Assembly (NCBI GenBank): GCA_049652985.1
Contig: JBASFK010000006.1
Coordinates: 1-64,000, forward strand
Length of the DNA: 64,000 bases
Origin: UBA7657 sp049652985
GTDB lineage: Bacteria; Pseudomonadota; Alphaproteobacteria; Micavibrionales; Micavibrionaceae
Direction of reading: 5' to 3'
Shown: piece after piece, positions 1-8,709 of the stretch
How the letters are laid out: each line of letters begins with the position of its first letter
Numbering within the stretch: position 1 is the first letter of the stretch
Translations under genes and position numbers: made by a program
The notes under the pieces: model-generated
What the model was told of the DNA's origin: nothing
The model's input: only the letters and a program-made list of their open reading frames with translations
Database searches by the model: none

Positions 1-227
1 TTACCAACGCGGGCCTGGAGGAACTGATCGCGGGAAACAGAGAAGAATACATTAAAATCGCGGTGGATCTCGCAACCGACCGCGCGCGACTGAAAACACT
101 GCGGCATGATTTGCGCGAAAAAGTCTCAGCCAGCCCCCTCATGAACCAGGAATCCTTTACCCGGAACATGGAGAACGCTTACCGCGAAATGTGGCGGATT
201 TACTGTTCGCGCCAGATCAAGGTTTAA
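1..227 (+). CDS. SPINDLY/OGT-type glycosyltransferase, C-terminal fragment
   Basis: The window opens inside this gene; the reading frame starts at base 3 and ends at a TAA at 225-227. The 74 visible residues (GLEELIAGNREEYIKIAVDL, then a helical tail ending CSRQIKV) match the C-terminal end of the TPR-linked O-GlcNAc-transferase-like (SPINDLY) family, in which this helix follows the UDP-sugar-binding domain. Such proteins glycosylate proteins or surface structures, which suits the neighbouring sugar genes. It converges with the methyltransferase on the other strand, overlapping its last codons. Confidence 0.75.
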   Translation, partial: TNAGLEELIAGNREEYIKIAVDLATDRARLKTLRHDLREKVSASPLMNQESFTRNMENAYREMWRIYCSRQIKV

Positions 228-1035
228 TGAGCAGGCCCTGCCCTGTCGGCAGCTCCAAGACTTTAAGGCCGTTTCTTTCAATTATGGGGTCGAGCGCCAT
301 TTTCTGCGCCGAATAACCCCACCAGCCGTAATCGTCAAAAATAATAACGCCGCCAGACGACAAAATCGGCAAGACGCGCTCCAGAGCTCCAACCTCGGGA
401 TCCGGATGATTCATATCGATATGCGCGAAAGCGATTTTTTCAGGAAAGCCTTGGGACAGTGACTCGGGCACCGAACCCTTTATGATTCGCACAAAAGGGA
501 AAGAGGCGAAACGGGCCTTCACCTCTTCATACATGTTCTTATTATCATGGCCAGGCAGATGCGTATGCTTGTCGCCTTCCTTCCACTCAAACAAATCATA
601 GAGATAATATTTTTTTCCAAGTTTTTTAAAATCGACTTTTTGCACCACATGCCCGGCTGTAAAACCGGTATGACAGCCTAGCTCGACAAAATCGCCTTCT
701 CTTTGACCCGCCATTTCGGCAAAGTAAAGAAGCACATACAGCCGCCAGAGAATGCTTTTTTCGACGCCGGTGTTTTTTTCGTCCCTGATGATGCGGATGA
801 AATAGTCATCCCGGAGAAAACTCAGATTGCGGTTCCACGTAATGATATTGTCCGACGCGTATAGTGTCGCGCCCTTGTCGAAAAGACTTTCCTGCAGCAG
901 TTCTAAGGCTTTTTTGAATTTCTCCATATCGACGATATTGAAGTTCGCACCGGTGAAGTAGTGCGGCTCAAGTGTCTTTTTCGGCTGCATGGCCTTGAAT
1001 TTAGAGGCGTCTGAGAAAACCATCGGGCGTCGCAT
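217..1035 (-). CDS. TylF/MycF-type SAM-dependent O-methyltransferase
   Basis: Predicted class I methyltransferase of the macrocin O-methyltransferase (TylF) type, likely to methylate a sugar hydroxyl. The SAM-binding loop FVELGCHTGFTAGH is at about residues 116-129. The acidic motif AHIDMNHPD is at about 204-212 and IFDDYG at about 232-237, as in this Mg-dependent family. It is the last gene of the leftward sugar operon. The 272-aa start at 1035 overlaps the upstream gene by 35 bp; an ATG at 990, preceded by AAGG, would avoid the overlap and may be the true start. Confidence 0.8.
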   Translation of the reverse strand: MRRPMVFSDASKFKAMQPKKTLEPHYFTGANFNIVDMEKFKKALELLQESLFDKGATLYASDNIITWNRNLSFLRDDYFIRIIRDEKNTGVEKSILWRLYVLLYFAEMAGQREGDFVELGCHTGFTAGHVVQKVDFKKLGKKYYLYDLFEWKEGDKHTHLPGHDNKNMYEEVKARFASFPFVRIIKGSVPESLSQGFPEKIAFAHIDMNHPDPEVGALERVLPILSSGGVIIFDDYGWWGYSAQKMALDPIIERNGLKVLELPTGQGLLIKP

Positions 1036-1822
1036 TCAGTAAGAGTTTTGATTCAAATTCCCTGTCTATCTCAAACTGCACCTCTCCCTTCTCTTTTTCA
1101 AGCTTTTTGAGATAGGCATGAACAGCCGTTTTCGGATTGTTGCCGTGGCTCCAGGGCCGGTCCGGAAACACGTCATCCGGTAAATCCTCGACGATTGTGT
1201 CGAAGACGATACAGTAGCTTCCTTTGGTCACCAGCGGCGCGTAAAGCTGGAGCTCGGCGAGAACATGATCGTGCACATGGTTGGAATCAAGGCAAACCAT
1301 GACGCGGGGGTAGTTCCCGGCAATATCCTTGACCTTGCGGGCAGTCTCCGCCGCGACGGACGAGCCCTGGATCATCTCGATCCGCCCCGCCAGCGGATGA
1401 GCCTCGATAGCAGCGCGGTTATGCGGACGGATATCGATATCGATGCCGAGAACCTTGCGCTTCGGTTTTTTGGGATCGAGAACGGTACCATGTTCCGCAG
1501 CATCGCAGTAATCAAGCATCGCCAGTATGGACGCACTTAAAATCAGCGAACCGCCGTGGGCAATGCCGGTTTCAATAATAAGATCGGGCTTCACGTTCCA
1601 GACGATTTCCTGAAAAGCAACCATATCCGCCGGAAGCTGGATAATCGGCCGCCCGAGCCAGGCGAAGTTATACATGTATTTCTGGCGGAAGGCGCGATCC
1701 AGCCAGCGCTTAGAAATCTCATCCCATGCCGCATCGTCTTTGTAAGACGCAACAGCCTCTGCCCGTTCCCGCTGGAACTCGGCGATCGGGTCGGAAGGTT
1801 TTTCACTCACGGATTTTTTCAT
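1001..1822 (-). CDS. Cephalosporin hydroxylase family protein (CmcI-like methyltransferase)
   Basis: 273 aa. The segment PDLIIETGIAHGGSLILSA (about residues 79-97) and later GIDIDIRPHNR are typical of the cephalosporin hydroxylase/rhamnosyl O-methyltransferase family, a Rossmann methyltransferase group common in surface-polysaccharide clusters. The start at 1822 has an AAGGTG ribosome-binding site and overlaps the upstream SDR gene by 20 bp, so the two are translationally linked. Despite the family name, sugar O-methylation is the likelier job here. The substrate is unknown. Confidence 0.8.
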   Translation of the reverse strand: MKKSVSEKPSDPIAEFQRERAEAVASYKDDAAWDEISKRWLDRAFRQKYMYNFAWLGRPIIQLPADMVAFQEIVWNVKPDLIIETGIAHGGSLILSASILAMLDYCDAAEHGTVLDPKKPKRKVLGIDIDIRPHNRAAIEAHPLAGRIEMIQGSSVAAETARKVKDIAGNYPRVMVCLDSNHVHDHVLAELQLYAPLVTKGSYCIVFDTIVEDLPDDVFPDRPWSHGNNPKTAVHAYLKKLEKEKGEVQFEIDREFESKLLLNATPDGFLRRL

Positions 1823-2630
1823 GTTTCACCTTATTTTCTCTTTCCAGCAATTGCGCAATATCGGCAGGAAAAACCTGCGTATTAATTCCGAATTCCCGGG
1901 TAATGCGGCTTATGTCCGCCGGCGGAAAAACCCGCGTCGGTGCGCCCGGAGCGAAATCGATTTTATATCCCATTCCGCTAAACACATCTGCCAGTTCCCG
2001 GTGCGTAAGTCCATGACCACTGGCAACATTATAAAGCCTTTCCTTGGCCTTTAATGCAATCAAGGCCAGGATTTTAACGACCTTATCAATAGAGATGTAA
2101 TCCTTGGAGGATTCCGGTGATTGCCCGATCACGCTTTTCCCTTCGTGCGTCAGGTCGCGCACCACGCTGCCCAGGAATGTATGCTCGCTTTGACCGACGC
2201 CGAAAACGTTGGAAAGCCTTGCCACGCGCACGGTTTTCTCCGGGCGGGAAAGACATATGGATTCGCCGAGCAGCTTGCTGAGGTCATAAAGCGAGTCGGC
2301 ACCGGGCCTGATCGGCACAGCGGAATCTTCAGTCGCCGGAACATCCGGAGCAAGCCCGCCATAGACCCGTGTGCTGGAAAGATAAAGCCAGGAGTCGAAT
2401 TCAGCGCCATCCATCAACCGGCGAAGAACATTGACATGTGCCTCGATCGCCGCGTCCGGCTGCTGACGGAAATTGCCGGTCAGGCCGATGGCATAAATGA
2501 CATGGCCGATATTTCCCCGCAAATTCAGCATATCGCGCGGCGGCGTATCGACGTCCATCCCTTCAGCCCGGAGATGACGCACCATGGCGCTACCGATAAA
2601 TCCCGTGCTTCCCAGAACCGTGAATTTCAT
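1803..2630 (-). CDS. NAD(P)-dependent epimerase/dehydratase (extended SDR)
   Basis: 275 aa. The N-terminal nucleotide-binding motif GSTGFIG is at residues 7-13, and the catalytic Y115-x3-K119 pair (YDLSK) follows an LSSTRVYG serine motif at about 84-91. These make it an extended short-chain dehydrogenase acting on a nucleotide sugar. It follows the CDP-4-keto sugar genes, so a ketoreductase step that makes the final CDP-deoxysugar is the reasonable inference. It overlaps the upstream acyltransferase by 4 bp (ATGA). Confidence 0.8.
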   Translation of the reverse strand: MKFTVLGSTGFIGSAMVRHLRAEGMDVDTPPRDMLNLRGNIGHVIYAIGLTGNFRQQPDAAIEAHVNVLRRLMDGAEFDSWLYLSSTRVYGGLAPDVPATEDSAVPIRPGADSLYDLSKLLGESICLSRPEKTVRVARLSNVFGVGQSEHTFLGSVVRDLTHEGKSVIGQSPESSKDYISIDKVVKILALIALKAKERLYNVASGHGLTHRELADVFSGMGYKIDFAPGAPTRVFPPADISRITREFGINTQVFPADIAQLLERENKVKHEKIRE

Positions 2631-3118
2631 TTTCGCTGCCCGATCTGGCGCAGGGGATTACCGATCTGGATGGTATAGGCAGGCACCTCGCCCCGCACCA
2701 GAGACATGGCACCGATCACGCAGCCCCTGCGCAGGATTGCGCCGTCCAGCAGCACGCATCCCGCGCCGATCCACACATCGTCTTCAATGATAATCCCGCC
2801 CTTGCTCGGCAGAAAACGCTGCTCGCGGATGAGCTTGTCTTTTTCGTGATAAGCGTGATTGGTGGGCGCGAAGGTGCAGTTGGCGGCAATCGCGACATCA
2901 TCTCCGATCGTGATGCCGTTGCCCGTGTAAAGCACGCAGCAGGAATTGATGGTGCTGCGCGCGCCGATGATAACGTCGCCCGAACCGCCCGCCGGCTTGA
3001 ATTTCACGAAACTGTCGATCACCGTGTCATCGCCGATGACGATGCGGCTGCCGCGCACGCTGTCCTCGATGTCGGCGAGTTTGGATATTTTCGCCTTGGG
3101 AGAAATTTCAAGAGTCAT
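2627..3118 (-). CDS. Left-handed beta-helix (hexapeptide) acyltransferase
   Basis: 163 aa made almost entirely of hexapeptide-repeat sequence (VIGDDTVIDSF, ITIGDDVAIAANC, IIIEDDVWIGAGCVLLDGA), the signature of the WbbJ/LacA-type trimeric acetyltransferases. HAYHEKD around the middle may supply the catalytic histidine. It probably acetylates the sugar made by this operon. Its start overlaps the epimerase stop by 4 bp, and its own stop overlaps the SDR start, so the genes form one transcription unit. Confidence 0.82.
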   Translation of the reverse strand: MTLEISPKAKISKLADIEDSVRGSRIVIGDDTVIDSFVKFKPAGGSGDVIIGARSTINSCCVLYTGNGITIGDDVAIAANCTFAPTNHAYHEKDKLIREQRFLPSKGGIIIEDDVWIGAGCVLLDGAILRRGCVIGAMSLVRGEVPAYTIQIGNPLRQIGQRK

Positions 3119-3666
3119 ATTTGCAGTCCTTTAAATTCTTCTGTCAGAAACGGCGCGTTCGCGTCGCGGTCAGAAAGATCCGTCACCGGAACCGGCCACT
3201 TGATCGCTGCCAGCGGGTCGGCATGATTGACAGCGCCTTCAAACTCGGGCGTATAAAACGCGGTATTAAAATAGAGCAATTCGCTCTCCGGCTCCAGAGA
3301 CTGGTAGCCATGCGCAAAACCTTCCGGTACCGCCAGCATCAAATTGTTTTCAGGTGTGAGTTCTATTCCGAACCACTTCAGAAAAGTGGGCGAACCTGCG
3401 CGGATATCCAGCGCCACATCCCACACGCGTCCGCGTATGCAGCGCACAATTTTCATCTCGGCATGAGGCGGTCGCTGGAAATGAAGGCCGCGGACCGTCC
3501 CTGCTTTAAGACTCTTCGAATTGTTAATCTGCGCAAGACCGCGCCCCGCCAGCACCGGCGCCAGCTCCTTCATACAGAACCAGCGCGAGAAACTGCCACG
3601 GTGATCGGCAACGAGAGAGGTTTCAATCAGCTTCACGCCGGAAATTTTTGTATCACTGATCTTCAT
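3115..3666 (-). CDS. rfbC: dTDP-4-dehydrorhamnose 3,5-epimerase family protein (RmlC/RfbC-like)
   Basis: 184 aa from the ATG at 3666, chosen because it forms an ATGA overlap with the rfbG stop; a longer open frame reaching 3810 is only overlap with rfbG. The cupin epimerase core is intact: DHRGSFSRWF near the start, TVRGLHFQRPP with the catalytic His, WDVALDIRAGSPTF with the partner Asp, and VPEGFAHGYQSLE. Since the partners are CDP-glucose enzymes, the substrate is probably a CDP-4-keto sugar rather than the dTDP sugar; this is inferred from context. Confidence 0.85.
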   Translation of the reverse strand: MKISDTKISGVKLIETSLVADHRGSFSRWFCMKELAPVLAGRGLAQINNSKSLKAGTVRGLHFQRPPHAEMKIVRCIRGRVWDVALDIRAGSPTFLKWFGIELTPENNLMLAVPEGFAHGYQSLEPESELLYFNTAFYTPEFEGAVNHADPLAAIKWPVPVTDLSDRDANAPFLTEEFKGLQI

Positions 3667-4742
3667 GCCCATGCAGCGCCTGCCTTCTCTGCAGAATGGA
3701 TGTAGGCCTTCAATTGATCGGAACTCAAAACCGCGCCGTTTTCCTGGAAAGCCCGGTACCATTCCGCCGCCATTTTCAGCTGTTGATCCAGCGTAAGGAC
3801 GGGTTGCCATTTCAGGTTTTGGCGCGCCTTGGAACTGTTGAGCTTAAGCGTTGCAGTCTCGTGCAGGGTCGTGTTCGGCACGGCTTTCCACGACATAGGC
3901 CAGTCTTTGCTCAGGCGGCCGAGCAATTCGGAAACACTGAGTGCCTCGCTCTCATTGGGACCAAAATTCCACGCACCTTCGAATTCATTTTTACCTTCCA
4001 GCAGTTTCTGCCCAAGCTGGAGATAGCCCGCAAGCGGTTCAAGCACATGCTGCCAGGGACGCACCGCGTCCGGGGAGCGGACAATCAACGCCTCGCCTCT
4101 CCCCTGCGCGCGCGCAAGATCGGGAATGATCCGGTCCTCAGCCCAGTCGCCGCCGCCGATGACATTCCCGGCCCGCGCCGTCGCGATGAAAGGAGAGCCC
4201 TTAAAAAACGCATCGCGATAACTTGCCGCCACGAATTCCGCCGAAGCCTTGGACGCGCTGTAAGGGTCGCGCCCGCCGAGATGGTCTTCCTCGGTATAGC
4301 CGCGGCCTAATTCCTTGTTTTCATAGCATTTATCGGTGGTTACAAAAACAATAGCCTTCAACTCCGGTATCCCCCTGCAGGCCTCCAGCAGGTTTACGCT
4401 TCCCATCACATTCGTTTCCCAGGATTCAGCCGGCGCGTGGTAAGAGCGGCGCACCAGCGACTGCGCAGCGAGGTGAAAGACGATCTCCGGTCGCGCTTCC
4501 CTGACGATTGCGGCGACCATTTTCCTATCGCGAATGTCGGCGCGATGTTCGTGAACATCAAGCTTTAGTAAATCCCAGTGGCTGGGCGATGTGTCCGGCA
4601 CCAGCGCAAGACCGGTGATATCCGCACCAAGTTCGCGCAACCATAAGGCCAGCCAGCTACCTTTGAACCCGGTGTGGCCGGTGAGAAGAACGCGGCGGCC
4701 CCGGTAAAGATTTCCAAACAAGCCTACCCCCAGACCTTCCAC
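3663..4742 (-). CDS. rfbG: CDP-glucose 4,6-dehydratase
   Basis: Converts CDP-glucose to CDP-4-keto-6-deoxyglucose. The NAD-binding motif TGHTGFKGSWL sits near the N-terminus, followed by HLAAQSLVRRSY, VFVTTDKCYEN and the catalytic DPYSASK (Y-x3-K), all diagnostic for this enzyme. The open frame reaches 4763, but the GTG at 4742 or the TTG at 4721 gives a normal-length N-terminus; I chose 4742. It overlaps the end of rfbF, as expected in an operon. Confidence 0.9.
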   Translation of the reverse strand: MEGLGVGLFGNLYRGRRVLLTGHTGFKGSWLALWLRELGADITGLALVPDTSPSHWDLLKLDVHEHRADIRDRKMVAAIVREARPEIVFHLAAQSLVRRSYHAPAESWETNVMGSVNLLEACRGIPELKAIVFVTTDKCYENKELGRGYTEEDHLGGRDPYSASKASAEFVAASYRDAFFKGSPFIATARAGNVIGGGDWAEDRIIPDLARAQGRGEALIVRSPDAVRPWQHVLEPLAGYLQLGQKLLEGKNEFEGAWNFGPNESEALSVSELLGRLSKDWPMSWKAVPNTTLHETATLKLNSSKARQNLKWQPVLTLDQQLKMAAEWYRAFQENGAVLSSDQLKAYIHSAEKAGAAWA

Positions 4743-5500
4743 GGCGCTTTGCCGCCGCGCCACAAATCCTCAAGCTGGTTCTTGTCGCGCAGCGTGTCCA
4801 TCGCCTGCCAGAATCCATCGTGGTGGTAAGCCTGCAACTCTCCGTCCGTCGCCAGCGCGCGCAAGGGTTCCTGTTCAAGATGCGTCGCGTCGCCATCGAT
4901 ATATTTGTCGATGAAGGAGGAATTGAACACGAAAAAGCCGCCATTGATCCATGATCCATCGCCCAGTGGCTTCTCCTGGAAATTTTGCACAGCCGTATTA
5001 TCAATCTGCAGCGCGCCATAGCGTCCCGGCGGCTGGATCGCGGTGACCGTGGCCAGCTTGCCGTGCTTCTGATGGAACGCGATCGTGGCCCCGATATCCA
5101 CGTTGCTGACGCCGTCGCCATAGGTCAGGCAAAAATCTTCCTTGCCATCAAGACAGTGACGAATGCGCCTGACGCGCCCGCCGGTCATCGTCTCTTCTCC
5201 GGTATCGACAAGTGTCACCCGCCAGGGTTCGGCATGCTGCTGGTGGACTTCCATTTTATTATTCGCAATGTCAAAGGTCACATTCGACATATGAAGGAAA
5301 TAATTCGCGAAATATTCCTTGATGACATAGCCCTTGTAGCCAAGGCAGATGATGAAATCATGGATCCCGTGATGCGAATAGATTTTCATGATATGCCAGA
5401 GGATCGGCTTCTCGCTGATCGTGATCATGGGCTTGGGTTTTAAATGCGATTCCTCGCTGATCCGCGTCCCCAGTCCACCGGCTAAAATCACTGCTTTCAA
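4724..5500 (-). CDS. rfbF: Glucose-1-phosphate cytidylyltransferase
   Basis: 258 aa. Makes CDP-glucose from CTP and glucose-1-phosphate, the first step of CDP-deoxysugar synthesis. The N-terminus MKAVILAGGLGTRISEES is the nucleotidyltransferase signature, followed by KPMITISEKPILWHIM and LTYGDGVSNVDI. The start is a TTG at 5500 with an AGAGAGG ribosome-binding site upstream; no ATG lies near, and the TTG falls exactly at the conserved first residue. It lies 23 bp after the PapD-like gene. Confidence 0.92.
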   Translation of the reverse strand: MKAVILAGGLGTRISEESHLKPKPMITISEKPILWHIMKIYSHHGIHDFIICLGYKGYVIKEYFANYFLHMSNVTFDIANNKMEVHQQHAEPWRVTLVDTGEETMTGGRVRRIRHCLDGKEDFCLTYGDGVSNVDIGATIAFHQKHGKLATVTAIQPPGRYGALQIDNTAVQNFQEKPLGDGSWINGGFFVFNSSFIDKYIDGDATHLEQEPLRALATDGELQAYHHDGFWQAMDTLRDKNQLEDLWRGGKAPWKVWG

Positions 5501-5523
5501 GACAATACCTCTCTCAAGGTTGA

Positions 5524-6336
5524 TTATTGACCCACAGGTATGGTTTTTTGCGCATAAATTTTGTCCTTGTCTTTGTAGTCCGCGAGAACGACCTCCAGCG
5601 ATCCCCCGGAAAGCTGTTGTGCTTTCAGGCCGACATTGAACGTGCGATGACGCGCCTCAGGAAAAATATTGGCGTTTCTGATCTCACCGACCTTGTCGCC
5701 CTTATAATAAATCATGAGATTTCCGAGCACCCCATAAGGACTCTCCGAGAGGGTAACCGGCACGGAAACCTCTATCTTCTTGGTTTCCGGATTGATACGG
5801 GGCGTCACATCCCCGATCTCCGCGGTGACATCCGGCTCCCCCACGCGGTAGACGACCGGAACGGTGAAACCCACATTGACATTGACACTTACACGCATTC
5901 CCTTTTGATTGGGATCATCCGGCCCGGCAAGGTCCGCCTCGCGTAACTCCAGATGGGCCCGATAGTCCCCCGGCGGAGGCGGCTCTCCCTTAATACGCAG
6001 GCCAAGCCGGATTTTTTGCATGGACCTGGGGCCCAGCTGCGCTCGCTTGGGCGTAAAGACGATGTTTTTCGTCAGATCGAATTCGGTGGTCGAGGTCTCG
6101 GACGCCAGATATTTTCCTGTTCCTTCCTGCATTTTATAAAATTTCCAATTCACCTCGTAATTTTTGATGACATCCTCGTCGTTGACCATGGCGACATCCG
6201 CGTAACGGTTTCTGCCTTCAATGACAATGAGAAACGGAGTGATGATCAGGGCACTTGCCGACCATGCCGTAAAAATTATCGCGGCGCAAACCAAAGTCAG
6301 AAAGGCATAACCAACGTTGAAACCATATACTCGCAT
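5524..6336 (-). CDS. PapD-like periplasmic pilus-assembly chaperone
   Basis: 270 aa with an N-terminal hydrophobic signal segment (about residues 9-29) and a two-domain immunoglobulin-like body. The stretch IVFTPKRAQLGPRSMQKIRLGLR is the G1/F1 strand region with the conserved basic residue of usher-pathway chaperones. It is likely to chaperone a DUF4402 pilin-like subunit, which is encoded just upstream. An AGGAG ribosome-binding site precedes the ATG at 6336. No usher gene is visible in the window. Confidence 0.7.
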   Translation of the reverse strand: MRVYGFNVGYAFLTLVCAAIIFTAWSASALIITPFLIVIEGRNRYADVAMVNDEDVIKNYEVNWKFYKMQEGTGKYLASETSTTEFDLTKNIVFTPKRAQLGPRSMQKIRLGLRIKGEPPPPGDYRAHLELREADLAGPDDPNQKGMRVSVNVNVGFTVPVVYRVGEPDVTAEIGDVTPRINPETKKIEVSVPVTLSESPYGVLGNLMIYYKGDKVGEIRNANIFPEARHRTFNVGLKAQQLSGGSLEVVLADYKDKDKIYAQKTIPVGQ

Positions 6337-6372
6337 TCCATTTTCTCCTGCTGAACTTATTGAATTAAACTA

Positions 6373-6867
6373 TCAATAATTGATGGTCAGCCGCAATTGG
6401 CCAGAATGGGTGCCGTCGGCATAGCTCGCCCCTCCTCCCGAGGTGTTGGCCCGCGCGCCCAGATAAATTATAAGATTGCCGAGGCCGTTTGTGGTAGTCC
6501 CGCCGGGATAATTGACCTCAAAATTATTCATGGAAAAATCTTCCGACCCCGGCCCGTCCAAGGCGCTGAGTTGGTTGACATCTATACTGGTTATCAATGT
6601 TGCAGGAGGAAGGCCAGCAATAAGATATTCGCCGCGCGTGGGCGCGTCGCCCACAAGAACAAGGGGGGCGGAATGCGTGTAGCTTCCGTCGGCGTCTATA
6701 TGGACATTGTAGGAAGCAGTATTGCTGGTGACCGCCCATTCCCCGAAATTGAGTTCCTGGTTTTCGGTCGCCACCGCAGCAAACACAACAGATGGGCCGC
6801 CAAAAAAAATCAGGGCAAAAAACACCGACGCTGCCTGCCTTAACAAATTTGTGCACATAATTCCCAT
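6373..6867 (-). CDS. DUF4402 family secreted protein (pilin-like subunit)
   Basis: 164 aa with a signal peptide ending near VVFAAVA. The body has the alternating hydrophobic beta-strand pattern of DUF4402 proteins, with NFGEWAV near the start and a C-terminal SGQLRLTINY. The family is associated with chaperone-dependent surface fibres, and the PapD-like chaperone follows 36 bp downstream. A promoter lies just upstream. A second ATG at 6858, preceded by GGGA, is an equally possible start. Confidence 0.65.
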   Translation of the reverse strand: MGIMCTNLLRQAASVFFALIFFGGPSVVFAAVATENQELNFGEWAVTSNTASYNVHIDADGSYTHSAPLVLVGDAPTRGEYLIAGLPPATLITSIDVNQLSALDGPGSEDFSMNNFEVNYPGGTTTNGLGNLIIYLGARANTSGGGASYADGTHSGQLRLTINY

Positions 6868-6884
6868 TTTCTGACCCGGAAGGG

Positions 6885-6913
6885 ATTATACAGCCTGTCG
6901 GCGGGAACAACAA
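6885..6913 (-). promoter_or_regulatory. Sigma70-like promoter of the DUF4402/chaperone genes
   Basis: Read on the minus strand, -35 TTGTTG (6908-6913) and a perfect -10 TATAAT (6885-6890) are separated by exactly 17 bp. The predicted start is near 6878, about 10 bases before the first ATG of the DUF4402 gene. It could also serve the downstream sugar operon, since there is no obvious terminator before rfbF. Confidence 0.6.
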
Positions 6914-7102
6914 TCCTTCCTCATCCTAATTAGCCCTTGTAAGATTCGTCGATTGACGGATCGCGACGCCACAAGTACCCTTATAATTGAGGCGAATCAG
7001 GGCAGTGCGTGGCACTTTTCGTTCTCCTCGGGGCTAATTCCTAGATCAGGGTTCTACCTGATGTCCATATCACGGACGATTCTGCCGGGTTCCTCCGGTG
7101 GA

Positions 7103-8203
7103 ATGGTTATTGCTAAATCTATTGAACGAAGCGTACGTGTTGCGCTTTGCGCCCCCGTTTTAGCCTTTTTTCTGGTCTCCTGCGGCCCTGCCGAACCCGG
7201 CACAGCCGCGCGCTCCTCAACCTCATCTTCCGCCTCCAAACCCAGCACCGGCCCCACGATTGCCGGGATTACCGCGCCCGCGCCCCCGGGTAGTGCGGAC
7301 CGCCCCCTGGAGCCCGGCCAGAACGGCGCGCAATACATGCCCAACGGGCTGCCGGTCCTGCCTGCCCGCGGGATTAACGCGGAAATGCTGTTTGCCGAGA
7401 AAATAACCGACAGCGACGAACGTTTCCGGCGGCTGGAAAACGCCGTCACCGACCTCCGCCGCGAACTGAACGCGGCAATGCCCGCGATTGTGCGGCTTTC
7501 CGCCGTCGAGCAGGACATGCAGGAATTGCTGGGCCAGTTGCAGACCCTGGTCGAGGGCGGCCCCGCCTCCGGCGATGATTTCAGCTTGGATTCAGCCCCC
7601 GTTCCGGGCGTGACGGCAGATGCCCTGCCGCCGCGCCCCTTCCCTGAAGCCCCTGAAGAAGAGTCCTCTCCACCGGTCGGCCCCGAGCCGGTTGAGAGCC
7701 TCCCCGCGATAGCGGGGCTGGCCGACGCCGATAACACGGCAGAGCCAGGACCTTCTTCAGCGCTTCCGGTTGTGCCGCTGGCGCAAGCTCCGCCCCCTCC
7801 CGCCCCGGAGGCGGAAGCCACGGTGGAAAAACCGCCCGATACGCCCAAGCCAGAGCCACCGGCAGCAGTAACCGGCCCGGCTGTTAAGGCCATCCGCACC
7901 GGCCTGCAGCCGAAAGGCGTAAACCGCATCGTTTTGGACCTTAGCGGTCCGATAACCCATCATTCCGACCTGGACAACGAGGAAAAGTTGCTCCTGGTCG
8001 AAATGCCTGAAGCCGACTGGTCCGCAGCCCCGAATGGAACATTCGCAGACGCCCCGCTGCTAATGTCCTGGACCACCGAGCCCATGGAAGGCGGAAAAGG
8101 AACCCGCCTGATCCTTCAACTCCGAAGCAAGGTGAAGATCGTCAGCGACACGTCGCTGACTGGTCCCGCCCGCATCGTATTGGATCTGAAGGAAAGCCCC
8201 TAG
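7103..8203 (+). CDS. Proline-rich lipoprotein with AMIN-like C-terminal domain
   Basis: 366 aa from the ATG at 7103. A lipobox (LVSC, Cys27) predicts lipidation and export. A short coiled segment (about residues 90-150) is followed by a long Pro/Ala/Glu-rich linker. The C-terminal part of about 100 residues (GVNRIVLDLSGPI ... GPARIVLDLKE) resembles AMIN-type domains that bind peptidoglycan or envelope partners. The frame is open upstream to 6953, but only the later ATG puts the lipobox at the N-terminus. The function is unknown. Confidence 0.7.
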   Translation: MVIAKSIERSVRVALCAPVLAFFLVSCGPAEPGTAARSSTSSSASKPSTGPTIAGITAPAPPGSADRPLEPGQNGAQYMPNGLPVLPARGINAEMLFAEKITDSDERFRRLENAVTDLRRELNAAMPAIVRLSAVEQDMQELLGQLQTLVEGGPASGDDFSLDSAPVPGVTADALPPRPFPEAPEEESSPPVGPEPVESLPAIAGLADADNTAEPGPSSALPVVPLAQAPPPPAPEAEATVEKPPDTPKPEPPAAVTGPAVKAIRTGLQPKGVNRIVLDLSGPITHHSDLDNEEKLLLVEMPEADWSAAPNGTFADAPLLMSWTTEPMEGGKGTRLILQLRSKVKIVSDTSLTGPARIVLDLKESP

Positions 8204-8242
8204 GCGTAGCTGTGAGGCCACGCCGCTGTAACGCGTATAAAC

Positions 8243-8270
8243 CGTACCGGGATAAATTCCCGGTACGTTT
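8243..8270 (+). terminator. Intrinsic terminator after the lipoprotein gene
   Basis: A perfect 10-bp stem, CGTACCGGGA (8243-8252) with TCCCGGTACG (8258-8267), has a 5-base loop and is followed by TTTATAT. The outer flanks (GTATAAA and TTTATATAC) can extend the pairing. It lies 40 bp after the lipoprotein stop and before the cyclic-nucleotide-binding gene. Confidence 0.75.
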
Positions 8271-8316
8271 ATATACGTTGTTGATTTTTGGTATATCTGT
8301 CCTAGAGTTTAAGCTG

Positions 8317-8706
8317 ATGACGAAAGAAACTACAAAACACTTCAAAGCTGGCCAGCGCATAATCACGCGGGGCGACGATGCGCACACGGCGTATCTGGTT
8401 TTGAAGGGATCCGTGAAAATCCTGCTCGATCGCGATAGCCGCACCGTCAAGATCGGGGAATTAGGCCCGGGCGCCATATTCGGCGAAACCGCCTTGTTTG
8501 GCGACGGCAGCTATGGCGCCCACGTGGATGCCATAACCGACGTTGAAGTTGCGGTCATCGACCCTGAAAATTTCGCAAGCAAGATTGAAGCCAGTGATCC
8601 GATGGTGCGTTCCATGGTGCTGATGCTGATCGAACGCCTGCGCAAAACCAACGAAGCGCTGCTCAAAAGCGAAACCCGCGAATTCATGGATATTGCGCTG
8701 GTATAG
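8317..8706 (+). CDS. Cyclic nucleotide-binding domain protein (no DNA-binding domain)
   Basis: 129 aa, essentially one CAP-like cNMP-binding domain: GQRIITRGDDAHTAYLVLKGSVKI, then LGPGAIFGETALFGDGSYGAHVDA, which holds the phosphate-binding cassette (GETALF). It lacks the helix-turn-helix of CRP proteins, so it is probably a stand-alone sensor. The ATG at 8317 comes right after the upstream terminator. Its stop is 3 bp from that of the convergent kup gene. A link to Kup activity is possible but unproven. Confidence 0.8.
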   Translation: MTKETTKHFKAGQRIITRGDDAHTAYLVLKGSVKILLDRDSRTVKIGELGPGAIFGETALFGDGSYGAHVDAITDVEVAVIDPENFASKIEASDPMVRSMVLMLIERLRKTNEALLKSETREFMDIALV

Positions 8707-8709
8707 CGC

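Noticed and set aside
7054..7929. 291-codon minus-strand frame opposite the lipoprotein gene
   Set aside because: Low-complexity Ala/Gly/Ser mirror of a GC-rich Pro/Ala coding region; no ribosome-binding site.
8695..8709. GCGCT/AGCGC hairpin between convergent ends as a terminator
   Set aside because: Only a 5-bp stem with no T tract on either side.
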